From Myxococcales bacterium (GTDB lineage Bacteria; Myxococcota_A; Polyangia; Polyangiales; Polyangiaceae): a DNA stretch of 7,901 nucleotides. Below are positions 1-5,291 of the stretch, piece by piece. Location: assembly GCA_023248785.1 (NCBI GenBank), contig JAHFDX010000156.1, forward strand, positions 1 to 7,901. The letters are read 5' to 3'. The position numbers and the translations under genes are program-made. The notes beneath the pieces are model-generated. The model had not been told where the DNA came from and made no database searches. It worked only from the letters and a program-made list of their open reading frames with translations. The stretch's first letter is position 1, and each line of letters begins with the position of its first letter.

Positions 1-402
1 GTCGAGCAGTTCTTCCACATCTTGCCAACGTTTGAGGTGCCGTGCACCGGGTGCATTCGTGTGAGCCAATTCATCGACGAGAATCAGATGAGGGCGTCGT
101 GTAAGCGCGGAATTGAGATCAAGGTCTGTCTGCTTGGTCCCTTCGTGCTCAACCACTCGACGCTGAAGAAGCTCGAAGCCGAGGACAAGGCTTTCCGTGT
201 CGTACCGTCCGTGCGTTTCGACGATTCCGATGATGACACCCCGTTGTTGATCAAGTTCGACCCGCGCGGCTTCGAGCATCGTATATGTCTTGCCGACGCC
301 CGGCGCGGCTCCGAAGAAAATCGTCAGCTTGCCGCGGGTTGCTTTGGCCTCCGCGGTGTGCACGCGTTCGAGGATCTCAGCTGGATCGGGGCGCTCGATC
401 AC
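1..402 (-). CDS. kdpD: KdpD potassium-sensor protein, N-terminal part (runs off the left edge)
   Basis: The reverse strand encodes 134 residues of the KdpD sensor domain and is open at the left edge. Visible signatures are the Walker A loop GAAPGVGKT (residues 31-39), the family motif VETHGR (61-66), the Walker B stretch LILVDELAH (106-114) and the very conserved block TNAPGARHLKRWQDVEELL (115-133). In E. coli, KdpD is the membrane histidine kinase that senses K+ limitation and turgor and phosphorylates KdpE to switch on the kdpFABC pump. The GTG start at 400-402 is chosen because an in-frame stop lies four codons upstream and AGGA sits 7 nt before it. The missing part may hold the Usp domain, four membrane helices and kinase domain. 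Some bacteria have short KdpD forms without the kinase, and this window cannot tell which applies. The gene is not directly behind kdpC here; it diverges from a KimA-like K+ transporter gene, which supports a potassium role. Confidence 0.94.
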   Translation of the reverse strand, partial: MIERPDPAEILERVHTAEAKATRGKLTIFFGAAPGVGKTYTMLEAARVELDQQRGVIIGIVETHGRYDTESLVLGFELLQRRVVEHEGTKQTDLDLNSALTRRPHLILVDELAHTNAPGARHLKRWQDVEELLD

Positions 403-409
403 AGTGGCA

Positions 410-413
410 TCCT
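410..413 (-). promoter_or_regulatory. Ribosome binding site of kdpD
   Basis: AGGA on the minus strand lies 7 nt upstream of the GTG codon at 400-402. The nearby ATG (408-410) is in another frame and runs into TGA after three codons, so this site decides the GTG start. Confidence 0.6.
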
Positions 414-458
414 ACGATCCCGGAAAAGGAGTGCGAAAACTGCGTGGCCCATCGTTCC

Positions 459-473
459 GATTTTGATGAAATC
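459..473. repeat. A+T-rich dyad in the kdpD/kimA-like divergent region
   Basis: GATTT-TGATG-AAATC is a 5-bp inverted repeat with a 5-bp centre. It is the most A+T-rich point of the 185-bp gap between the divergent genes, 57 bp from the kdpD start and 115 bp from the transporter start. It could be an operator or part of a promoter. It does not match the E. coli KdpE site as I remember it (two TTTA-type half-sites), so the binding protein is unknown. A dyad this short can arise by chance. Confidence 0.25.
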
Positions 474-511
474 TTAACGCGCCCGAACGGCCTCTTTGTG
501 CCTTCTTGATG

Positions 512-539
512 CGCGTGTTCATACTCTGAGAAGCACGCG
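512..539 (+). repeat. Hairpin-forming inverted repeat upstream of the KimA-like gene
   Basis: CGCGTGTTC (512-520) pairs with GAAGCACGCG (530-539) over 9 bp with one bulged G at 533, leaving a 9-nt loop. In RNA this would be a stable hairpin in the leader of the transporter mRNA if transcription starts further left. No T-run follows, so it is not a classical terminator. It could be an operator dyad, a leader structure or a roadblock. I see no match to the ydaO-type c-di-AMP riboswitch known to control kimA in Bacillus, but I could not fold the region. The rest of the 403-587 gap shows no convincing -35/-10 pair. Confidence 0.4.
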
Positions 540-587
540 AAGGCGCGCACCGAGTCCTTTCGAGTATTGCGATTCGCTGTCCAACGC

Positions 588-2669
588 ATGCCGAGCAAGA
601 TCCGTCTCCTCCTCTTCGGTCCGCCGAAGGACGCCAAAGACCCCGAAGCGTTCCACAAACTTTCCCTCATCGCGTTGCTCGCTTGGGTGGGGCTCGGGGC
701 TGACGGATTGTCCTCGTCGGCGTATGGTCCAGACGAAGCGTTTCGTGCGCTCGGGGAGCACACGGGGCTCGCGTTCTTCCTCGCGCTTGCCATGGCCGCG
801 ACGGTCTTCATTATTAGCCATGGCTACAGCCGGATCATCGAGCAGTTCCCGTCGGGCGGCGGCGGATATGTCGTTGCGTCGAAGTTACTTCACGAGCGTG
901 TGGGGCTCGTGTCTGGAGCCGCGCTTCTTGTGGACTATGTCCTCACCATCACCATTTCTATTGCAAGCGGCGCCGACGCGATTTTTAGTTTTCTTCCCCA
1001 TACATGGCTTGTTTGGAAGTTGCCGGTCGGCTTCGCCGGCATTCTTCTTTTGACCATCCTTAACATTCGAGGCGTAAAGGAATCTGTAACTTCGCTTGTT
1101 CCAATTTTTGCGATCTTCCTGCTGACACATGCCATCCTGCTCGTTGTCACGATTGGCGGACATCTTGGCGATGTAGGTGCTGTGAGCGAAGAAGTGCGTG
1201 CGAATGTGGCGCGTACAACGTCAGCACTCGGAGTGTTTGGCGCGCTGAAGCTCTTCGTCCATGCGTATTCCATGGGTGGTGGCACCTACACGGGCATTGA
1301 GGCCGTATCGAACGGCGTTGCTATGATGCGCGAGCCGCGCGTGAAGACAGCCAAGCGCACGATGCTTCTCATGGCGACATCGCTCGCACTCACGGCGGGA
1401 GGAATTCTTCTTTCGTATCTGCTTGTTCATGCGCACCCGGTGGAAGGCAAAACGATGAACGCCGTTCTTCTCGAGCGCGTGGCAGGACATTGGCACATCG
1501 GAGGAGTGAAGCTTGGCACAGCCTTCGTTATTACCGCGTTGGTGAGCGAAGGCGCTCTGCTCTTCGTAGCCGCTCAAGCGGGGTTTCTCGACGGGCCACG
1601 TGTCATGGCGAACATGGCGGTCGACTCATGGCTTCCCCATCGATTTGCGGCACTGTCCGATCGGCTTTCGATGCGCAACGGCGTGATGCTCATGTCTGTC
1701 GCGGCCATTGCGGCGCTTATCTACACGCGCGGAGACGTGTCGAAGCTTGTCGTTATGTATTCGATCAACGTGTTCTTGACGTTCAGTTTGTCGAACCTTG
1801 CGATGGCACGATACTGGGTCAAACATCGCAAGGAGCACGGCCCGTGGTTTCGGCATCTCTTTGCCCATGGCGTTGCGCTCTCGTTGTGCATGACAATTTT
1901 GATCATCACGATTCTCGAGAAATTCACCGAGGGCGCGTGGGTGACCCTCGTTGCCACGGCGGCGATCGTCGGTCTCTGTTTCCTCATCCGGCGTCACTAC
2001 ACGCTCGTGCGCGGGGCTATTTCACAGCTCGGCGTGGACCTTCCGTCGCCGGCAGAAGTCGACGCCGCATCGTTTGAACGGGTCAGCACATCGAAAATTT
2101 CATTTGCAGGCGGTCCCACGCGTGGGCTGTCAGAGCACAATGGCGCGCCCGATCCGGATCCATCGAAGCCGGTGGCCATTCTTCTCGTTGGTGGTTACGG
2201 CGGATTGGGTCGGCACGCGTTGCTCACGCTGCTGCGAATGTTTCCAAATCACTTTGCTGGCGTCGTCTTTGTGAGTGTCGCCGTCATTGACTCGGAGTCG
2301 TTTAAGGGAGCCGATCAAATCGAAGCGCTCGAGCTTCGAACGCGCCAGAGCCTGTTGCAATACGAGCGGTACGCGCAGACGTTGGAGATGGATTTGGCGG
2401 TTGCAAGTGCGGTTTCCGTGGGGACGGAGGTTGCCGTTGAGGTCGAGAAAATCGCAGCGGATCTCATTCAGCGCTATCCGCGCGCGCTCTTTGTAGCTGG
2501 GCAACTCATCTTCGAAGAAGACACTCTCTGGAATCGTATCCTTCACAACGAGACTGCATTTATGGTGCAAAAGCGTCTGCAGCGCTTGGCGATGCCCATG
2601 GTCGTCGTTCCGGTGCGCATCGACCTCCAGACTCGTAGGCCGATGACGCGCAATTCGGTCGTCGGATGA
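588..2669 (+). CDS. KimA-like (YdaO-type) APC-superfamily potassium transporter
   Basis: This 693-aa protein has about 12 hydrophobic helices up to residue 470, then a soluble C-terminal region (about 528-693). By recall it aligns along its length with Bacillus KimA, a proton-coupled high-affinity K+ importer of the inner membrane. ADGLSSSAYG (38-47), LLVDYVLT (113-120), YTGIEA (234-239) and RILHNETAF near 650-658 have close counterparts in KimA. Residues reported to line the KimA K+ path (D36, Y43, D117, T121, S125, T230, E233, Y377) appear conserved here as D39, Y46, D116, T120, S124, T235, E238 and Y391. The protein is longer than KimA (607 aa), partly through a linker at about 480-527. 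ATG 588 is preferred because its reading MPSKIRLLLFG matches the KimA N-terminus; an in-frame TTG at 567 is possible and neither has a good ribosome binding site. Divergence from kdpD supports K+ uptake. Automatic annotation would probably say amino-acid permease, which remains the alternative. Confidence 0.85.
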   Translation: MPSKIRLLLFGPPKDAKDPEAFHKLSLIALLAWVGLGADGLSSSAYGPDEAFRALGEHTGLAFFLALAMAATVFIISHGYSRIIEQFPSGGGGYVVASKLLHERVGLVSGAALLVDYVLTITISIASGADAIFSFLPHTWLVWKLPVGFAGILLLTILNIRGVKESVTSLVPIFAIFLLTHAILLVVTIGGHLGDVGAVSEEVRANVARTTSALGVFGALKLFVHAYSMGGGTYTGIEAVSNGVAMMREPRVKTAKRTMLLMATSLALTAGGILLSYLLVHAHPVEGKTMNAVLLERVAGHWHIGGVKLGTAFVITALVSEGALLFVAAQAGFLDGPRVMANMAVDSWLPHRFAALSDRLSMRNGVMLMSVAAIAALIYTRGDVSKLVVMYSINVFLTFSLSNLAMARYWVKHRKEHGPWFRHLFAHGVALSLCMTILIITILEKFTEGAWVTLVATAAIVGLCFLIRRHYTLVRGAISQLGVDLPSPAEVDAASFERVSTSKISFAGGPTRGLSEHNGAPDPDPSKPVAILLVGGYGGLGRHALLTLLRMFPNHFAGVVFVSVAVIDSESFKGADQIEALELRTRQSLLQYERYAQTLEMDLAVASAVSVGTEVAVEVEKIAADLIQRYPRALFVAGQLIFEEDTLWNRILHNETAFMVQKRLQRLAMPMVVVPVRIDLQTRRPMTRNSVVG

Positions 2670-2691
2670 CCGTGCGCGCGATTGCTCCTGT

Positions 2692-2707
2692 TGGCACTAA
2701 TGGTGCA
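2692..2707 (+). promoter_or_regulatory. Sigma-54-type (-24/-12) promoter candidate
   Basis: TGGCACTAATGGTGCA keeps the required GG-N10-GC spacing (GG at 2693-2694, GC at 2705-2706), all six bases of the -24 core TGGCAC and TGCA at -12. It departs from consensus at the base after TGGCAC and at the first T of TTGC. Transcription would begin near 2717-2719, giving a leader of about 18 nt that still contains the GGAGG ribosome binding site. It lies in the 66-bp gap before the lipoprotein hydrolase gene, facing the right way. The -12 element is embedded in the perfect palindrome TGGTGCACCA (2701-2710). No enhancer site was identified; it would lie inside the transporter gene. Confidence 0.5.
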
Positions 2708-2722
2708 CCATGGTGGTCCGAC

Positions 2723-2727
2723 GGAGG
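2723..2727 (+). promoter_or_regulatory. Ribosome binding site of the lipoprotein hydrolase
   Basis: GGAGG lies 8 nt before ATG 2736. It selects this start over an in-frame alternative at 2682, which would put 18 polar, histidine-containing residues before the signal peptide. Confidence 0.8.
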
Positions 2728-2735
2728 CTTCGACG

Positions 2736-3743
2736 ATGCGAGATTTCACGAATGTTGCACTTGGCGGACTGTTTTTTGCGCTCACTGCATGTGGCAGCAC
2801 CGCTACGACGAATCCCGATGGCGGAACGAACGTGGTCACCGACGCGTCCACGGACGCCGACGCGGCCCCCCAAGACACGTCGCCGTTGTCTGCGGAAACG
2901 AAGAAGGATCTAGTATTCCGAACGGTGGGAAGCCTGGCACTAGCCGGCGATCTTTGGTTGCCTGATCGCACGACGCCCGTCGCGGCCGTGATCCAAATTC
3001 ATGGCGGCGGATTTTCAACCGGTGAAAAGGACGGCAAAGCCGAAGTCACGTGGTCGGAATATCTTGTGTCTCAAGGTTTTGCGGCGTTCTCGGTCAACTA
3101 CCGCGTGTACAGCGACTACGCGAGCGGAGAGGTTTCGTTCCCGAATTCGCCCATGGACATCAAGTGCGCCATCATGTGGCTTCGTATGAAGGCATCGTCG
3201 TTCCGTGTCGATCCCAATCACATCTTTGTGCTCGGCGGATCTGCGGGCGGATTCATGACGAATTTCTTGGGGACTACCGGCGACCTGCCTGAATTCACGC
3301 CAACCGATTGCGCCGATGGAGCGAAGGAATCGAACAAACTGCAGGGCGTTGTTACGTACTTTGGTCCGTCCAATTGGAACCAACTCTTCAATGATCCGGC
3401 GCGGGTCGGAACGCAAAACGGCGAGAAGAAGTTCATCGGGCTTTCGAGCAACACACCGTGCGCGCTCGGTTCGGCGGAGGCTTCGGGCATTTGCACGAGC
3501 GCGTCCGCGACGACATACGTCGATGCGAACGACCCACCATTTTACATCGCGCACAGTGACGACGATCCCGTGGTACCCGTCACGCAGGGCCAGTTCATGC
3601 GCGATTCACTGAAGGCGGGCAAAGTCGACGTCACCTACCACGAGGTGACGGGCATGAAGCACGGCTGGCACGCGAACTTCAAGGACGAGCAGGGCGTCGC
3701 GGTGCGGGACGAAGTCATTGCGTGGCTGAAGGCCCGCAAGTAG
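2736..3743 (+). CDS. Secreted lipoprotein alpha/beta hydrolase (esterase-like)
   Basis: The 335-aa protein starts with a lipoprotein signal peptide ending in the lipobox LTAC (lipidated Cys19). A Thr/Asp/Ala/Pro-rich linker (20-57) of the kind common in myxobacterial lipoproteins follows. The rest is an alpha/beta hydrolase resembling the BD-FAE/esterase-lipase group. It has an oxyanion-hole HGGGF (89-93), the nucleophile elbow GGSAGG with Ser169, the acid Asp277 in HSDDDPVVP (273-281) and His309 in MKHGW. All three triad residues are therefore present. Extra cysteines (144, 192, 242, 253) could form disulfides outside the cytoplasm. It probably cleaves a carboxylic ester at the cell envelope; the substrate cannot be read from the sequence, and a peptidase or carbohydrate esterase is possible. 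It has its own sigma-54-like promoter candidate. Its last 29 bp overlap the convergent thioesterase-like gene. Confidence 0.9.
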   Translation: MRDFTNVALGGLFFALTACGSTATTNPDGGTNVVTDASTDADAAPQDTSPLSAETKKDLVFRTVGSLALAGDLWLPDRTTPVAAVIQIHGGGFSTGEKDGKAEVTWSEYLVSQGFAAFSVNYRVYSDYASGEVSFPNSPMDIKCAIMWLRMKASSFRVDPNHIFVLGGSAGGFMTNFLGTTGDLPEFTPTDCADGAKESNKLQGVVTYFGPSNWNQLFNDPARVGTQNGEKKFIGLSSNTPCALGSAEASGICTSASATTYVDANDPPFYIAHSDDDPVVPVTQGQFMRDSLKAGKVDVTYHEVTGMKHGWHANFKDEQGVAVRDEVIAWLKARK

Positions 3744-4254
3744 CGAGTTCCTTCACAAGTTTGTCCACGCGTGTAACGTCGTTCGGTAACTCCACGGTGT
3801 GTCCCGCGAGCCGTAGAAGTTCTTGCGGAGCGAGAACTCCAGTTCGGTTGCGCATAACGACTTTCACCCATGCCCTCGTGCATACCTCGCCCTTGCGAAC
3901 AACCTTGTGTTCGAAGTGCCACCAACGTTCGTCGACGGCGAGGATTTTCGTCACAACCTCAAACGTGTCGTGGCGTTGCATCGGACGCAGATACTGAATG
4001 AGTTGTCCACCGGCGATGGGGGAGCACTGTCGCGAGCGCAACACGTTGCCAAAGCCGCATTGCAGTCCCGCATCCCAACGTGCCGCCTCGAAGTACACAA
4101 AGTAACTCGCGTGGTTTACAAACTTCAGGTCTGCCTCGTTAGGCCAAACACGCATGGAAAGCGAAAATGTGCCGCGCGGATCGGCGAGCTTTCCTCGAAG
4201 CAGCGCCCGCGACGCGGCTTTTCCAATCGTCCAAACAATCCGGCTTGTATGCAT
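3715..4254 (-). CDS. Hot-dog-fold thioesterase-like protein (4HBT_2/THEM6-like)
   Basis: The 179-aa product has the usual length and pattern of single-domain hot-dog acyl-CoA thioesterase relatives. The signature region RVWPNEADLKFVNHASY (35-51) followed by YFEAARWD (54-61) corresponds to the helix-entry motif of 4HBT proteins. Later strands include IAGGQLIQYLRPMQRHDTFEV and WWHFEHKVVRKGEVCTRAWVKVV. The usual GHVNN/VYHAN motif reads KFVNH here, so Asp42, His48 and Glu56 are the likely functional polar residues. Activity on acyl-CoA is a family inference; several THEM6-like proteins have no proven activity. ATG 4252-4254 is chosen because GGGGGAAA lies just upstream (4 nt from the G-run), though this spacing is short; an in-frame TTG at 4299 would add 15 residues. 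It is transcribed away from the VOC gene, and its 3' end overlaps the hydrolase gene tail to tail. Confidence 0.82.
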   Translation of the reverse strand: MHTSRIVWTIGKAASRALLRGKLADPRGTFSLSMRVWPNEADLKFVNHASYFVYFEAARWDAGLQCGFGNVLRSRQCSPIAGGQLIQYLRPMQRHDTFEVVTKILAVDERWWHFEHKVVRKGEVCTRAWVKVVMRNRTGVLAPQELLRLAGHTVELPNDVTRVDKLVKELATCGPSATQ

Positions 4255-4329
4255 ATTTCCCCCAAAATAACGCCCCTCGAAGGGCCGTCGTGGGGCCAAT
4301 CAGTTCCTAAGGCAAGACATGAAGTGACA

Positions 4330-4347
4330 TTTTGACACGTTCGAAAA
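4330..4347. promoter_or_regulatory. Palindromic operator candidate between the thioesterase-like and VOC genes
   Basis: TTTTGACACGTTCGAAAA has the symmetric form TTTT-N3-ACGT-N3-AAAA. It sits about midway in the 174-bp divergent gap (4255-4428), where a repressor could control both genes. TGACA also recurs three times here (4325, 4333, 4359). A perfect -35 hexamer TTGACA (4332-4337) falls inside the palindrome, but no acceptable -10 follows at 15-19 bp, so I do not call a promoter. Nothing else is recognisable in this gap. Confidence 0.25.
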
Positions 4348-4418
4348 CTGTGGAGGTGTGACAATCTTCTCAGATTCCCGCGCGGATCGGTTGTGCTACT
4401 CCGTTCGACACAACGCAT

Positions 4419-4423
4419 GGAGG
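4419..4423 (+). promoter_or_regulatory. Ribosome binding site of the VOC gene
   Basis: GGAGG ends 5 nt before ATG 4429 and sets this start over upstream in-frame ATG and TTG codons, which lack such a site. Confidence 0.75.
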
Positions 4424-4428
4424 TCTCT

Positions 4429-5211
4429 ATGGCTAATTCAAAAGTTCACGGTCGATTCGTTTGGTACGAGCTCATGACGAGCAACCCCGACGCCGCGCAG
4501 AAATTCTATACGCAGGCAATTGGTTGGACCACGCAGAAGTTCGACGGGCCCATGGAGTACACGATGTGGGTCGCCCCGAGCGGTCCGGTGGGCGGCGTGA
4601 TGCAGCTTCCGGAGGAGGCGAAGAAGATGGGCGCGCCTCCACATTGGCTCGCGTACATCGGAACAGACAACGTCGATGCCACGGTGAAACGCGCTCGCGA
4701 GCTGAGTGCGAAGGTACTCGTTGAGGCGAAGGACATTCCAAACGTCGGACGATTCGCCGTGCTGCAAGATCCCCAGGGGGCGGTCTTTGCGGCGTTTAAG
4801 GGTACAAAGGAGGAACCCGTACGCGAGGGCGCTCTTGGCGAGTTCGCGTGGCACGAGCTTTACACGACGGACGCCGTTGCGGCGCTCACGTTCTACACCG
4901 ATCTCTTCGGCTGGGAGAAAACGACGGCCATGGATATGGGACCCATGGGTGTGTACCAAATGTACGGACAAGGCGAAAAAACGTACGGCGGCATCATGAA
5001 GATCACGCCAGACATGAAAGGCATGCCGCCAAACTGGAATCTCTATGTTCGTGTCGACAACGCAGATCACGCAGTGAACCGCATCCGCGAGCTCGGCGGC
5101 AAGATCATGAACGGGCCGATGGATGTCCCCGGCCCCAGTGGTGAGCGCATCGCACAGGCTATCGACCCTCAGGGCGCAGCGTTCTCCGTGGTCGGGCCAC
5201 TGAAGAAGTAA
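4429..5211 (+). CDS. Two-domain VOC (glyoxalase/bleomycin-resistance fold) protein
   Basis: The 260-aa protein is a tandem duplication of the VOC fold, domain 1 at about 7-124 and domain 2 at about 137-258. Matching landmarks in the halves are WYEL (12-15) and WHEL (141-144), the FYT...GW helix (26-33 and 155-162), PPHW/PPNW before the central strand, and DPQGAxF near each domain end. Size and layout match the mycobacterial CFP32-like (Rv0577) group. The canonical glyoxalase I metal ligands are not evident: the closing strand of each half (GAVFAAFK, GAAFSVVG) lacks the usual metal-binding Glu. A glyoxalase I activity should therefore not be assumed; ligand binding or an undefined detoxifying or isomerase role is equally possible. 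It is cytoplasmic, with no signal or membrane segment. The gene begins a co-directional run with the radical SAM gene 80 bp downstream. Confidence 0.9.
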   Translation: MANSKVHGRFVWYELMTSNPDAAQKFYTQAIGWTTQKFDGPMEYTMWVAPSGPVGGVMQLPEEAKKMGAPPHWLAYIGTDNVDATVKRARELSAKVLVEAKDIPNVGRFAVLQDPQGAVFAAFKGTKEEPVREGALGEFAWHELYTTDAVAALTFYTDLFGWEKTTAMDMGPMGVYQMYGQGEKTYGGIMKITPDMKGMPPNWNLYVRVDNADHAVNRIRELGGKIMNGPMDVPGPSGERIAQAIDPQGAAFSVVGPLKK

Positions 5212-5225
5212 CGTTTAACGAGTCT

Positions 5226-5274
5226 CTCGCGCGAGGGCATCGTGACCGGCGTATCGGTTCGCGAGGCCCTCGAG
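5226..5274. repeat. Nested inverted repeats between the VOC and radical SAM genes
   Basis: The 80-bp gap holds the perfect palindrome CTCGCGCGAG (5226-5235) and the near-palindrome CGAGGCCCTCG (5262-5272). A 7-bp pairing of CGAGGGC (5232-5238) with GCCCTCG (5266-5272) encloses 27 nt. No T-run follows, so an intrinsic terminator is not supported. The repeats may reduce read-through or be an operator for the radical SAM gene, or may simply reflect G+C-rich sequence. Confidence 0.3.
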
Positions 5275-5291
5275 TACGTTTGTAGATCCTC

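Noticed and set aside
22..477. Plus-strand open frame over the left end
   Set aside because: It is the antisense shadow of the unmistakable KdpD coding sequence on the minus strand.
567..587. TTG start for the KimA-like gene, adding 7 residues
   Set aside because: No ribosome binding site, a rarer start codon, and the reading from ATG 588 matches the KimA N-terminus better. It is not fully excluded.
403..587. ydaO-type c-di-AMP riboswitch before the KimA-like gene
   Set aside because: Considered because of the Bacillus precedent, but no recognisable conserved core was seen; only a simple hairpin is visible.
2682..2735. Earlier start for the lipoprotein hydrolase
   Set aside because: It would place 18 residues, including histidines and prolines, ahead of the signal peptide, and it ignores the well-placed GGAGG before ATG 2736.
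4332..4365. Sigma-70 promoter with perfect -35 TTGACA before the VOC gene
   Set aside because: No sequence resembling TATAAT lies at 15-19 bp; the nearest A+T-richer stretch is 22 bp away.
5212..5291. Possible precursor peptide gene for the radical SAM enzyme in the upstream gap
   Set aside because: The 80-bp gap is too short for a leader-plus-core peptide with its own ribosome binding site, and no suitable start or site is visible. The downstream 86-bp gap is likewise too short.
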